Shown in pieces: positions 11,260-23,149 of a DNA stretch of 64,000 bases (position 1 is the first letter of the stretch; the number at the start of each line of letters is the position of its first letter). Made by a program: the position numbers and the translations under genes. The notes under the pieces were generated by a model. The model ran no database searches. It was not told the DNA's origin and saw nothing but the letters and a program-made list of their open reading frames with translations. Location of the stretch: positions 4,156,846 through 4,220,845 of the forward strand of contig NC_088779.1 in the NCBI RefSeq assembly GCF_954871325.1. The letters are read 5' to 3'. Origin of the DNA: Gordionus sp. m RMFG-2023 (Eukaryota; Nematomorpha; Gordioida; Chordodea; Parachordodidae).

Positions 11260-14211
11260 CTAGCCGTTCAATTTTAATCCCGGTAATCTGCTGCTATTTC
11301 CGGATGCGTTCAGCCCGTTTTGATAGTAATAATATTTCTCCTGTCCCTGTCTCGTGATGAGATGACGCGTAGGCGGCGATGGTTTTCGAGCCACCGTGCC
11401 TCGGTTATTATTTTCGTTTTCCAACATTTTCAAAAGGTTGTGTCCAATTGGAGTATTTTGACCTTTATCCACCGCGAAATTCAGGGCGGACCATAAGGCC
11501 GTTCGAGCGATTTTAGTGGCTCGGGCTAGCTCCTTAATAGCAAGGGAGAGCGCCATTATATCTATATTTTTGGGGAGGGAAATGAATAATGTTAATCACG
11601 TTATGAGTTAACCTAAGCTGAATTTATGCTATATGAGTTTCGACTTAACAGCTGATCGATCTAAATCCTTTTTCACGGAAATAGATTTTCACAATTTTAA
11701 AATATTTTGTTTGATAGATCAGCTGTTAAATTGCTTTTCCTTATTTAAGAATTACTAACCTAAAAAATAGAGATAGTAAATAGATAAAATGGTTATATCT
11801 GACACCTTTATCGTCCTGAAATTTCTTTGGGGAATGATGCCCATTCATCATCATGGGGCTGTTCGCGGATCCATTCAACAAAGCAGGATTTTTGGAGGAA
11901 GTGCCGTTATTCATAATCCCGTTTTCAATTTCCTCCTTCCTTTTGTATTGCACGACTTTCACACAGTTTATCCAAACATCCATCTTGCGAAACATCCCCA
12001 AAGGTAGAGACTCTTCTTTGTGGAGTCCATCAATTTTTCCCAGCAAAGTGACTACCTATAAATATTAATTTTAGTTATTATCTCATCGTATAAATCTATG
12101 GAAGCCAGCCAATTCCGATCTCCCGAATTTCCCCACATTTTTAAAATCATTTTTTCGTCTAAGATGGCTCAGTTTAAAAAAAAAAAGATCTGTTCATATG
12201 AATCAAACTAAAAAATATATCTAACCTTAGAATGCTCCTTCCAATGGTCAACTATCATCCTATCCACGCGAGACGGGTTAGAAGATAAATGAGGAACGAG
12301 CGCGGTATTATTGCTACACAAATTTCGGCCCGGATAAGTTCTGGCGAGTTCCGCTTCGCATTTTTTGCGCTCCTTTTCGAGACATTTGAACTGCGAAAAA
12401 CATTCTTCCAGAAAAAATTGAAGTGTTAGGCATGGGTAAGTTTTTTTAGTGTTGAAACGGTATATGGATTGGGGTTGAGGGGCGACGTTAATCGCGGATA
12501 AGGGTTGATGATGAAGAAAGTTGTATTTGTTAGGAGGAGCAGCGTATGATGGATTGATGCCCTGCGGATTATAATGCTGATGCTGAAGAGGGTTACTGTA
12601 GTGATGGTAAAGGATGACGTTGTTCGCAACGTGGGGTCGTCCGCCAAGATTCTGAAGTTGATGGTAAGGAAAATGAAGCGAATTGGGTACCTCATTACCC
12701 AAAGCGGTGTTGTGTAAAAGGCTGTTATGAGGACCTTGGGTAGAAGATACATTTTTTACGTAATTTTGCTGCTGCAAAATAGAGTTGGAAGAAACCGATT
12801 TTTGGTGTTGAAGGTTGGCGTATTGAAAAATATTTGATGGGCCATAGCTATAATCGCATATGGCCGAAGGGCCGTGGCAATTAATTTGGTTTGAATGATT
12901 AACAAATAATTGAGATGTAGCTTTATCCTCGTGATTAAAATTCGCAAAGTTATCATTACACTCGTTTGTCGCCGAATGGCCATTGGGACAGTATTTGTGA
13001 GCCAAATTCGGAGTGTTCAAATATTTTTGATGTTTTTTGAAACTGTTATGGGAACCAAGAATAGCTTTGCCAACCGTGGTTGAGGCAACGATGGGCGAGA
13101 AAGACTGCGAAACATCGCCCTGAATCCGTTGAGTATTCTCGTTGTTAGGGCAAAAATTATTATTGTAATCCAGCAACCATTTTTCGGTTTTGTCCGGTTT
13201 ACCAGTTGTAACTTCTTTGTGATCATCAACCGTGTTGTGATGCGTCATTCCCCCACTCTTGATAATCATTTCCATTAACACTCTGGCTGCCGATTCGTCA
13301 TTTTTGATCAAATCGCCTATAAGGGATGTTAAGATTTCCTGTTCATTCCCATTGGGGAAAGAATGGAATCCGTTTGTCTGGGAAACAGATGAATTAACGC
13401 TAGCACTCGTTTCCGAAATAATTCCTTGATCTTCCACCGTTGGTGACCAAATGTTTTTGAAAAAAGTTGAGCCAAATCTAAAGAAAACAACAAAAATCTT
13501 ACTTATACAAATTAAAATTTTCAGTTTGGGATCATAACAAAATTCAACCGATTCTGACTAATTTATATGTAGAATAGTTATATTGTCTTTTTTTCTTTTA
13601 CTTAGAGCAGTTTAAATTGAAAAAACTGGACCCCTTAAATCTTAAAGATGATAACGATTTTTAAATTTATATGCATAAATATACCCGGAGTCGTTCAATC
13701 CCAACCCATCGTTAGGCGCCGTCGTATTGATTAACCCATTGTTAGGCGCGGTAGCATTGGAGGTGGAATTATGAGCAATATTATTGTTCAAGAAATTCGC
13801 ATTGAATTTTAGAGGAGTCGAACATTTATCAGATGAGGTCAGCCCCTCGCCGAATCCCACCAAATTTTTTTCGATACAACGTCGAGGTACGCCACTCGTC
13901 ACCAAGTTATCCAACATTTTGAACTTTTGGCTTATCTCGTTTTCCTCCACGATTTTACTGACCATGTCCATTATTAAGGAATCCTCGTTACCGGCAGGGA
14001 AACTATGGTTGTTGTTAAAAGAATTGTAGCCGCTATCAATCACGCTGTCAATCAAGTTTCCGTAGGGATGCGAGGAATTTATGATCGAAGAGTCGGTTTC
14101 CGGTTTTTGAGGAGGGACGGATTTTTTTTTCCCCGCGAAATCAAACATCGATTGGGACGATTTTATCATGATGTCATTTATAACGGGACTCGAAAACATG
14201 ATTTTTGTCAT
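11260..14211 (-). CDS. MEIOC: MEIOC orthologue, meiosis-specific coiled-coil protein
   Basis: Four minus-strand exons join in phase: 14211-13685, 13477-12226, 12055-11806 and 11561-11260. They give 776 residues with an ATG at 14211 and a stop at 11260. All introns (207, 170 and 244 bases) are GT-AG. The conserved C-terminal domain spans about residues 530-707. It holds LEKERKKCEAELARTYPG, SNPSRVDRMIVD, VVTLLGKIDGL, VVQYKRKEEIENG, KFQDDKD and MALSLAIKELARATKIARTA followed by LWSAL. These match vertebrate MEIOC block by block (LEKERKKTE, LPSNPSRVDRLIVD, VVTLLGKM, VVQ.RRKDEIVN, FQDDRDVLAL, TRKARTALWCAL). The N-terminal 530 residues are Asn/Ser/His-rich, probably disordered, and not conserved beyond the family's known loose N-terminus. 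MEIOC acts with the RNA helicase YTHDC2 to let germ cells leave the mitotic programme and sustain meiotic prophase. A roughly 25-residue segment is repeated near residues 60-90 and in exon 2. A loop of about 40 residues between the RKEEI and QDDK blocks is longer than in vertebrates. A non-coding 5' exon is possible. Confidence 0.92.
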
Positions 14212-16550
14212 TTTAATTTATTTTTAAATATATCTGTAAAAAAAAATAATATATAAAATAGATGAAACTAGTTTTTAATAGTAAATATTTGAGGTTATAT
14301 CAAGTAATGACGTCATTTTATATTTAAAACAAGAGGAAGGATGTTGTTTTATATATTTTTATAATTAATTCTTAGAAATTGTGTCATAATTATTTTTTTT
14401 ATTTTAGAAAAAAAAATAACCGACTTTGGCTTAAGTGAGCTTTTATCTAAAATATGTATAAATAAATCCCCTTTTTAAAAATTTCCAAAAAAAAGGCGGG
14501 GATTTTTTGAATTTTTTTTTAAATTGCAAAATTTTTCTCTTTTTTTTCCGTGAGGAGATAAAATTTATATATTATATTTGTTAAATTATAAGGAAATTTG
14601 ACTGGTGCTGTCCCGTTTTACGGAAAATAAATTACAAATTTTAAGAAATTTATTTAAACAGGAAAATGGCGTTGAAATTTAAAAAAAATTTTCAAAAAAA
14701 ATTATATTATATTATAGATAAAAGGATTAAATTTTATGGTAAAAAAAATGTTTTTTAAAAAAATAATCAAGGTCATCCTATTTTTAAGGTCATTAAAATT
14801 GATTAAAGGAATTAGTTAATTTCAAGTTCAATATCATGTAAAAATTTAAAATAATGCTTACTATATCAAAATTATATTCTCTTTTTCATGTCCTAATGTT
14901 CGCTAATTTAAGAATAATTAGTATTTTTTCTCATAAAAAAAATTATAAGTTTAAAAAAATTAAAATCCATCCCTTATATACTTTTTTGGAAAAAAAAACA
15001 CCTTTGAGAAATCAATATTGATTTTTTGTTTTTACTGTCTGTTTATTTAAAACCACGACGTACAATCTGAGCCATCAATTATTAGTTCAACGTCATCAAT
15101 TCTCCGAAATTTTTTTTTTTTCGTTAACGTATTAAAAAATTATATTTATGAATGAATATTGTTGTTTTGCATTTGCATAATCATCCTCTTCCTCTATCTG
15201 ATACTATATGATATTACATATATGATTCAATATTGATTGATCCAAAAAATTAATTAATAGAAGGAAAAAGAAGATATAAGAATATCCGTTTCTTAATTTA
15301 TAAATATTTATTTCTTTTAATAAAATTTGAACCTTTGTTTATTAGTTTAGTGCCAAAAAAATAAATAAAATAACGAAATAAATAATAGATGACGTTATAT
15401 AATATTGAAAAAAATTTACAGGAAAAATTAATGTCAAGTCTAGGAAAAAAAATATTATCGATTTTTTTTTGTTTCGTCAGAAAATTTATTGATCTCGATT
15501 TCGATATGCGTGGGAAAAACACGTAAACTATGCAGAGGTGGAGGATCAAACCCAATACTCGCCTACGCCTGCCTATGTTTGAATGATAAAAAATTTTAAC
15601 GCGCGTAGAAAATTAATGATTATCCAGTTGGAGGGCATAGGGATTTTTGAGAGTTCACCATAAAATTATTAAGCCACTCGGTAAGGTGTAAATAAATTTA
15701 GTAAAAAATTTTTAGATACTTTTTTATTAATAACAAATTGTAATAAAGTATAAGTAAAAGTTTTTAAATAAGAATGAATGATCACAATCTAAGTTTAAAA
15801 ATGAAATTAAGTCACATTAAAATTATGGTACGCGTTAAACCTACAATCTTAATTATCGATTTTTGATATCGCATAAATTTAAAAAATCGCGTTGATGAAA
15901 TTTATTGATAAAAAAAAATATTATTAATACATTATTTCTATCGGAATGTTAATAACCTTTATATAGATTTGCAAATAATTTCTTTTTTTTTTATAAAAAA
16001 GGTATGGAAATATAAACTGCGTTATTTCTTTCTTATTTTATTGTACAATAGATTTGCATTTTTCCGAAATAAAAATTAAAATTGCAAAATGTAATAATAA
16101 ATATATAAATATATAAATAATTTTATTTTTTACCTTCTTTATATTGATAAGGTGTCATAATATTAAAAGTTTATTTTGTTCCCAATCAGAATTTAAATAT
16201 AATTTTTTATATATATAAAATGTCGGATACTAATTTAATTTATGTTACCTGTAAAAATTTTTATAAAATATTTTATTTTAGTTATTTTAAAATTGAAAAT
16301 ATTTATTATTTTTTAAATTAGAAAAATTTAACAAGTGTTTTTTTAAATCGAAAATATTTTTTTTTAAAAAAAAAAAGCAAACGATAAATATCGAAATCTG
16401 ACGATTTTAACAAATTTTTTTTTAGAACGTTCTAAAATAATTTATAAAGAATTTGAAACAATGTTTGTGAAACTTGTCTAATTTGAGTATAGGTAAATAT
16501 AAGATGGCGATTACATGATTGATTGATAAATTTCTAAAAAAAAGATATGA
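14212..16550. other. Upstream of MEIOC: AT-rich, no gene seen
   Basis: This should hold the MEIOC promoter, but no diagnostic core element can be picked out. A small GC patch at 15485-15610 (AAACACGTAAACTATGCAGA, CGCCTACGCCTGCC) resembles a transposon end, without a partner that I can find. Confidence 0.3.
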
Positions 16551-19070
16551 TCTAGCTGTGCTATGAAGCAGACTTTATTGGTGAAGTGATCTTTCTGGAG
16601 AGGGGGGGGGGGGATTTATTGGAAGTGGGGAAAATTAAACAATCTCAAAAAAAAAAATACTATCATATTAATTCCCCCTTTAACTATGCATTCTCTTTTT
16701 TTTAGAATATAGAAATTTTCGAAATATAGAAATATGACTTAAATAAAAAGGTCAATGATTTTAAGTTCATAATAGGCAAGTGCTCATTTTTAAATAAAAG
16801 GTGTTTTATATTTAAAAGGGTTAACACATTATCTCGCTAAATTTATACAAAAAATATTATTGCTGACCACTTACGGTTCCCGAGAAGCCATGAGGAATCA
16901 ACATTTAGTGAATGATTAAGTTCTAACCGTAGGAACTCCCCTTATTAACGCCAAACATTGGCGTAAAAAAATATTTCTACCTCGGCGATTAATAATGAAC
17001 ACCAAATGTTAAATCCATGAACCCGCTATTAGGAACGGACCAGGATGGTCGTAACGCTACTGCTTGCCGCGCGACGATAATTGATAAAAAAGGTTAGGGT
17101 CAAGTTATATTAATTCTTGTTCCATTTGAATCTCTCGTAATTAGGGTGTCTAAGTTCACTTGGTCATTTTATAAAACAATATTTATTTTTTTTAAAAAAA
17201 AAGAAGATAAAATAAAATTTAATAATTTTTGCCCTGTAATGGTATCATATTATAGGTTAAATGAAAGGTCAAAAAAATATGTAATTAATTATAAATATCG
17301 CCAAAGCAATATAAGATAAAAAAAAATACCACCATCTTAAAATTTATTTTGGATAATGAATAAATTTTATAATATAATATTCGCAAGTCGAAACAATTTA
17401 TAAAGTTCATACTTTTTATATATATATAACACAATATAGAGGGGAAGAGATATAATTAACCTATTGATCCTCAAGTAAAATTTACAAAAATTGTGTTAAT
17501 TATTTATATTATTTCATTATGAATCAATTCAATATCATATTATGTCATGAATAAATAATATTATAATTATTTAAATAAAATTATATAATATATATATTAA
17601 TTATTTTAAAGAGCTATAAAATATAATCATGTAATATAACGTGAACTATGAACTATATTACAGTAAAATAACATAAATAGAAACAAAATATCAAAACTTA
17701 TTTTGAACTATTAATATGTAAGATTTAAAAGATAAGAAATTAAATTAACCCAAATATTAATTTGTTGGCTGTGTTTTTTTCTTCTTCTAGTAATATAATA
17801 AACGATTTTAGAAAGGGGGAAAAAAACCTTCATCCTCCCAAAATAAATTTAGCAGTGTTCACAAATTTTGCGGAAGCGTTAAGCGATGCGCATTAGCGCT
17901 TAGTTGTTTAAATCAGAGACCAGCAGGTCTCGGGTACGCGGGCCGGGCCGAATTTTTTTTAAAGAATCCGGGCTAGGCTATGTTTATCATATCTCTGAAG
18001 GTATCTGGTTTAAAATGAATCTCAACTATTTTGCATTTTCAACGCAAATATAAAATGTTTACAAATTTGAACGTTTCTGATAGGACCCCACTTTTAGGAT
18101 TAAAATAAATCTTGGCTTTTAAATGAAAATCAATCCAGTAATCAATAGATGTTAGGCAGGGCCTTTTAACGCGGAGGTTGGTATGAATTAATTGGGCCGC
18201 TACAGATTAGTTGAAGGGGGGCTTTAATCGGTATCTATTAATAAATTCAAATCATCGGGAGGCCTCATCCACATTATCGGGTCTAGAGGACATACTGTTG
18301 TAGGGATTTATTACAATGACCATCAGCAGTAATGCAATTGAAATTCCTTTTATGAAGCTTATATATATATTTCAAGTAGCTAAAGCCCATCTGGACTGAA
18401 CTATTATATATTCCGCGAAGAGGAAACGGTAGAATAAGAGAGGAATGATGGAAAGAGTTAAATTAAGCTTAAGAAAGTTCTTAGAAAATAATATAATGAA
18501 AAAATAACACACTTTATAGTTTGATATGATATCAGAGTTTGACAATATAAGCCCTATAAGATGGGCTGGGCTAATAACAATTCATTCATTTATTCATTAA
18601 AATGCTAAAAAATTGTATAATACATTGAATTCCAACCATTGAAAGTCAATATAAAATGTGAAGTTAAATTGAACAAAAATGCCTTTCATTGGTGTCTATC
18701 ACAGCCAATAAAATTAACTACAGCTGACTTCAACGCATGCGCATTATTACTAAGTGAATCAGGAGCTGGAGGCTTAAAATTTAAAAAAATCTTTTCGAAA
18801 TGTTTATTTTATACTTTCTTTTTTTTTTTGATAAAAATAGACGAGCTTTTTATAGTTTCACGAATAATCAATGATGTAATTTTAAAAAATTGTATTTCAA
18901 ATTGGAAATGATTATTCTTTTCTTTCCCCTTTAATATTTTGAAGATAAAAAAAAAGAATAGCAAATTAGATCGTATCCTAACTAAAGATCGGCGAAAAAT
19001 ATTTGGCAATATGGTAGTTTTAAGTCAGCTGTCCGCGAATATAAAAAATAGTTTCCTAAATTTTAGCATG
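16551..19070. other. Intergenic DNA with scattered repeat debris
   Basis: It contains a G-run at 16602, a more balanced-composition patch at 16860-17110 with no identifiable frame, and a GC-rich patch at 17915-17990 beginning CAGAGACCAGCAGGTCTCGG. That patch shares its first seven bases with the CAGAGAC MITEs but lacks a clear partner end. A 90-codon frame at 18639-18911 has no family resemblance. Confidence 0.3.
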
Positions 19071-19081
19071 TTTGCCTAAAC

Positions 19082-19218
19082 CAGAGACTTCATCCCCTAT
19101 AAATACGAAAATTTATTACATATTCCGTTACCCCCACAACCATTCCCTCTCCCCCAAATTAAAATAACCCCCTCCCTCATTTTGTGTCATCTCCTTCCCC
19201 TCGTGGTAGAAATCCCTG
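19082..19218. mobile_element. hAT-like MITE with perfect 8-bp target duplication (CAGAGAC family)
   Basis: The ends CAGAGACTTC and GAAATCCCTG are inverted with one mismatch in the first ten bases. They are flanked by perfect direct repeats GCCTAAAC at 19074-19081 and 19219-19226. The interior is pyrimidine-rich (CCCCCTCCCTC). An 8-bp duplication with a CAG-starting terminal repeat is the hAT pattern. At 137 bp it cannot encode a protein. Confidence 0.75.
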
Positions 19219-19573
19219 GCCTAAACCTCAACAAAAAAATACCTATATAAATCACCATGACACATGTTATTTAATTATAATTTAAAATATTCAAAAATAG
19301 ATGGGGAAAAAATAATGGTTTTAAATATTTATAACAATAATATAATAAGAAAAAGGACAAATATTTTTCTAAATACTACATTCATATCTTTAAAGTGTAC
19401 CAATATTCTTCCTTGACACCATTTTGTTTAAAAAAATGTATATATATATATTTAGAATATTTTTTTGTATTGTAATTCTTAATTTTTCTTGAAAAAATAT
19501 TTTTTAAATTGTGAGACACAGCGAAAGGAGGTCGAAACAAAATGGCGTCAAATATTTTTTTTATATGTTATCT

Positions 19574-19846
19574 TAAATACATATACCTAGACTGACGATG
19601 CATATGAAAACAGCTGAGGACGCCATTTTGGTTATCCATATCATTTGTTAAACATTTTAAACGAGAGGCCAATTTATTCCTATGTCTGACGCAAATTTAT
19701 TTAAAGAATTGCCTGATTATCGAGATAATAAGGAAGCAAGTTATCAATTTAATAGTAGTTTTTAACATGAGAATAATTACTATATGGGTTACCAAAATGG
19801 CGGGTCCAGCTGCATCGTCACTCTAGATATTATTATATGTCATTTT
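19574..19846. mobile_element. MITE, CTAGACTGACGATGCAT / CGCCATTTTGGT family
   Basis: The left part is CCTAGACTGACGATGCATAT and the right part TGCATCGTCACTCTAGATAT, forming inverted ends. Inside are CAGCTGAGGACGCCATTTTG and its inverted partner CAAAATGGCGGGTCCAGCTG. It is closely related to 22854-23149, whose outer end AATGACATATAATAAT is recognisable here on the right (ATATTATTATATGTCATT) and degenerate on the left. No clean target duplication was found for this copy. Confidence 0.7.
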
Positions 19847-20404
19847 ATGTTTTATAAAAAAAATAAAGAAGAAAAACAAGAACTCACGATATAAATGGTT
19901 AATTAATAATTTATAATAAACCATGATTATTTAAATGTTATCTTCTGACCCCAACATACGAAAATCATAAATACTATAACTAAACATTTTCATAAACCTT
20001 CTTTTTTTCCCCAACATTTGGCTATTAAAATATAGTTTCCTCGTGAAGGATCTTTTTTTTATATATTATCGAGAATGTTCTCTGATAAATTTGTATAATT
20101 TTATTGGGGATTCAATTTTTAAAAACTTTAATTTGATCATATATTGTTACCAAGGACTTCTTAATTCACTTAAGCTAAACGCCCTTCTTACCCTCTCCTA
20201 CCCTCTATCAATTTTAAATTAGCAGAAAAAAACAGAAAGCCAAGCCTCTCAATGCTCAATAATGTTAATGTCTAAGTACTCTCCTCCAATTTCAATGAAG
20301 ATCTTTGATCATATCCATCCACTTTCTCCTTAGTAGAAGTCTCCGATTATAACTATTTATTTATGCTATTATTTTAGATTTTTTTTAAAATAAATTTATT
20401 TACA

Positions 20405-20505
20405 TTAAACTTATAAAGTATCTCTAAATGTATCTGAAAATAGATACAGATACCTCTAAAATAGTATCTTGTATTTCGATACTTTAACAACTCTACCACT
20501 CATTA
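20405..20505. mobile_element. Partial copy of the AGAGTTGTTAAA MITE
   Basis: AGATACAGATACCTCTAAAA and the right end TTTAACAACTCTA match the inner element at 56362-56508 (GTATCTAGAT phrases and TTTTTAACAACTCTG end). The left terminus is not recognisable. Confidence 0.45.
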
Positions 20506-20519
20506 TTGGTAATTTTTCC

Positions 20520-22420
20520 ATAAGATATATATTCCTGGATACCGGGCTGGGCTATCTTAGTAAAATAATGGCTACCGGGTTAGGCACATATAAGAACGGG
20601 ACAGGCTGAGCAAAATCTGAATTCCAACCGCACCAGGCCGGTCTTGAAAATTTTGTCATTTACAGACCTCTAACAATTAGTATTAATCCAGAATTGTCAG
20701 CATAGACGTTATCCAGCATTATTCGATAGTATGAGGGGGGAGAGGCACTATTGTTTTTCCGCTATACATTTTATTGGAGGTCCTTTTTAGTCTATTGTAG
20801 ACCTTTAACAATATTATATTTATTTTTAAAAATAATTTTGGGTTTTCAATTTTATTTATATTTATAAAAAATAAAAAGTTATTAACTTTTATTAAATTTT
20901 CTTACAAATTCTTCACATTGTATACATTTTTTGGGGTAGATGGGTGTGTTGGGGTGGGGGGTTAAAATGATATTTACAAGAACAGGCAAATTTTTGAGGG
21001 GGGGGGGCGGGTTCCCTTCCTTGTATACGCGCCTGGCTGTCAGATACCCACCTGATTATGCGTGGGCCCGCAATTTAAAAAAAAATCTGATATAATAATT
21101 CCCACAGGACTCCATAACTAATTATTGCTAGGACTAAGAGCCCATTAAGATGGGAACGGGATTGGCTTATACGAAACTCAAACAGCATAACCCTGGCATT
21201 AGATATTTTTAAAATATTTATGCTAAGGACAAGGTATATACTAGAGGTCTGCAATGGGCAGATTTAGGGCCAATAAGTCCGCCAACCGCTAGTTTAAAAT
21301 ATTTTTTATAACCCGTCTGCTTTTTCATCTAAAAAATTTTATTTAACCAGTCCCCCACCTACAGTGCCTTAAAAATAATTTTAATGACTGGTTTGGCTCT
21401 TTATTTTTTTATTTTTAAAGTATTTTTAATTTAAAACTTATATAAAATATGCAATATTTAAAAAATAAATTTTTTAAAAAAATATGATTTTTAATAGATA
21501 AGAGGTCTGTTCTGTTCATTCCTCCCGAAAAAAAAATTTAAAATTCAACTGCCCCCCGCCCAGTTTTTAAAATATTTTTTTTAAACCTGTTCGTCACCCT
21601 CCTAATGTTTTAAATATTTTAGAAAATCCGTTCCTACCTTACAGTGCGAACAAAATGAGCGCTTCGAACGCTCTGTTGCAAGCGCTAATAAATAATGCTT
21701 TTCAAATGGCCTCGTACAAAATGGGGAAAAATTACCGTTTGGCATTAGCAGCCATTTATAAAAACGCAAATAGGTTTGCTTTTTCATTACCTTTTTTTTT
21801 AATTCTTCGCTTTGTAATATAATATAAAAATGTAATATAAATAACTTACTTATATCCTAAAAATGGGATATTTAGAAATTAAAGAAAGAGGAAGGCAGAC
21901 GATAATATAATTTTCAATCCTATTCTTTTTTTTTTTACAACTTATTAATAAAAAGGCAAACTTCAATTTAAACAAAGGGACGCGTTACGCGTTTTTTATT
22001 TAAAAAAAAGTATGCAAAGCGTAAACGCTCAATTTGTGGGCACTATTACCAATTTATTTTTTATTTTTAATGGACGTATATGAGATAAGCTAAAAATTAT
22101 GATATACGTTATAGATTTCGAGATAATTTTACAAATTTTAAAATTATTTTAAAAAATGACATTTTAAACGGTTACTTTATATTTTTTTTGTTTATAGTTT
22201 TAGGGTATATATAAATATTATAAAAAAGTCTTGATTATGATACGATATTTATTACTTTTCAAAATTTGAAAAGTTTAAAAATCAAAGAAAACGTTATAAT
22301 ATATAAATAATGGAAGCATTTTTTTTTTACTTCTTAAAAATGCAAAAAAAATTTATATAAATTATACGATATCTGAGACCCCGCCGGAGGTGTCCTAAGT
22401 AAAAAAATAAATAACACAAT
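20520..22420. other. Intergenic repeat debris, including an AGAGGTCTGCAATGGGC repeat
   Basis: At 21240-21370 the sequence TAGAGGTCTGCAATGGGC followed by degenerate GCCCGCC/ACCCGTC phrases matches a second copy at 50098-50230 (TAGAGGTCTGCAATAGGC). It is probably a dispersed transposon end. A patch at 21640-21770 (GTGCGAACAAAATGAGCGC) has more GC but no identifiable product. Confidence 0.4.
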
Positions 22421-22429
22421 ATTTTTGAA

Positions 22430-22608
22430 GCGTCTTGTGCGAGACTCGGTAATAATTCTGTTCATTATATCCCGACTTATCTAAAACTCTCCCTATCCCA
22501 TTCCATACCGTGCCGTTCTCAAAGAATCGCTCTAATCATTTTATATATTATATATATATATAAAATATTTTAATAAAATAGGAACACCCGCCGACACAAG
22601 ACGCTCAC
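22430..22608. repeat. Short inverted-repeat element, GCGTCTTGTG ends
   Basis: GCGTCTTGTGCGAGAC at 22431 and CGACACAAGACGC at about 22595 form inverted ends about 170 bases apart, around an AT-rich centre with a TATATA hairpin. It is probably a small non-autonomous DNA transposon. No target duplication is clear. Confidence 0.4.
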
Positions 22609-22853
22609 AAAAATAGAGCCATATCTATGCGTGTGAGAACGCGACTTGCGACATAGTATATCAGGAATTCGTAAGAATTATATAGCCTAAATTATTTTAA
22701 GATCACATGAATTTTAAAAATCCGGCTCGGGAAGGTTTGAATCAAACCAAAAATAAATTTTTTTGTAAAACATATCAATATATAAAGCCTAAGCTAATTG
22801 ATGCCCAATTTCTTTTTATTCAAATAAAAGCCTAAAAATTAAATATCACAGTA

Positions 22854-23149
22854 AATGACATATAATAATCCCTAGACTGACTATGCATTCATAATAATAC
22901 AGTTACCAGCGTCGTAGCATGCAAATCAGCTGGACCCGCCATTTTGGTAACCCATATAGTAATTATTCTTAAATTTGATAACCTGCTTCCTTATTATCTC
23001 AATGATCAGTATATTCTTTAATAAAGTTTGCGTCAGAGATAGGAATAAAAATTTTAATAATGATATGGGTAATCAAAATGGCGTCACCAGCTGTTTTTAT
23101 TTATGTTAATGAATGCATCGTCAAGTCTAGATATTATTATAGGTCATTG
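22854..23149. mobile_element. MULE-like MITE with perfect 9-bp target duplication
   Basis: The ends AATGACATATAATAAT and ATTATTATAGGTCATTG are inverted. They continue inward through CTAGACTGACTATGCATT and AATGCATCGTCAAGTCTAG, giving terminal repeats of about 40 bases. Direct repeats ATCACAGTA at 22845-22853 and 23150-23158 are a perfect 9-bp duplication, the size typical of MULE insertions. Inside, CAGCTGGACCCGCCATTTTG and CAAAATGGCGTCACCAGCTG form a second inverted pair. At 296 bp it is non-coding. MULE transposases present in the RUVBL2 intron (41590-45090) could have mobilised it, but this is inference. Confidence 0.8.

Noticed and set aside
11789-12068. Plus-strand frames opposite MEIOC exon 3
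   Set aside because: They are antisense to an exon whose minus-strand product matches MEIOC block by block.
12426-13229. Several 70-108 codon frames overlapping MEIOC exon 2
   Set aside because: They lie in other frames of the conserved MEIOC exon, start mid-exon and have no family resemblance.
18639-18911. A 90-codon frame with an apparently mixed composition
   Set aside because: There is no recognisable domain, and its second half is poly-Lys/Phe from A/T runs.
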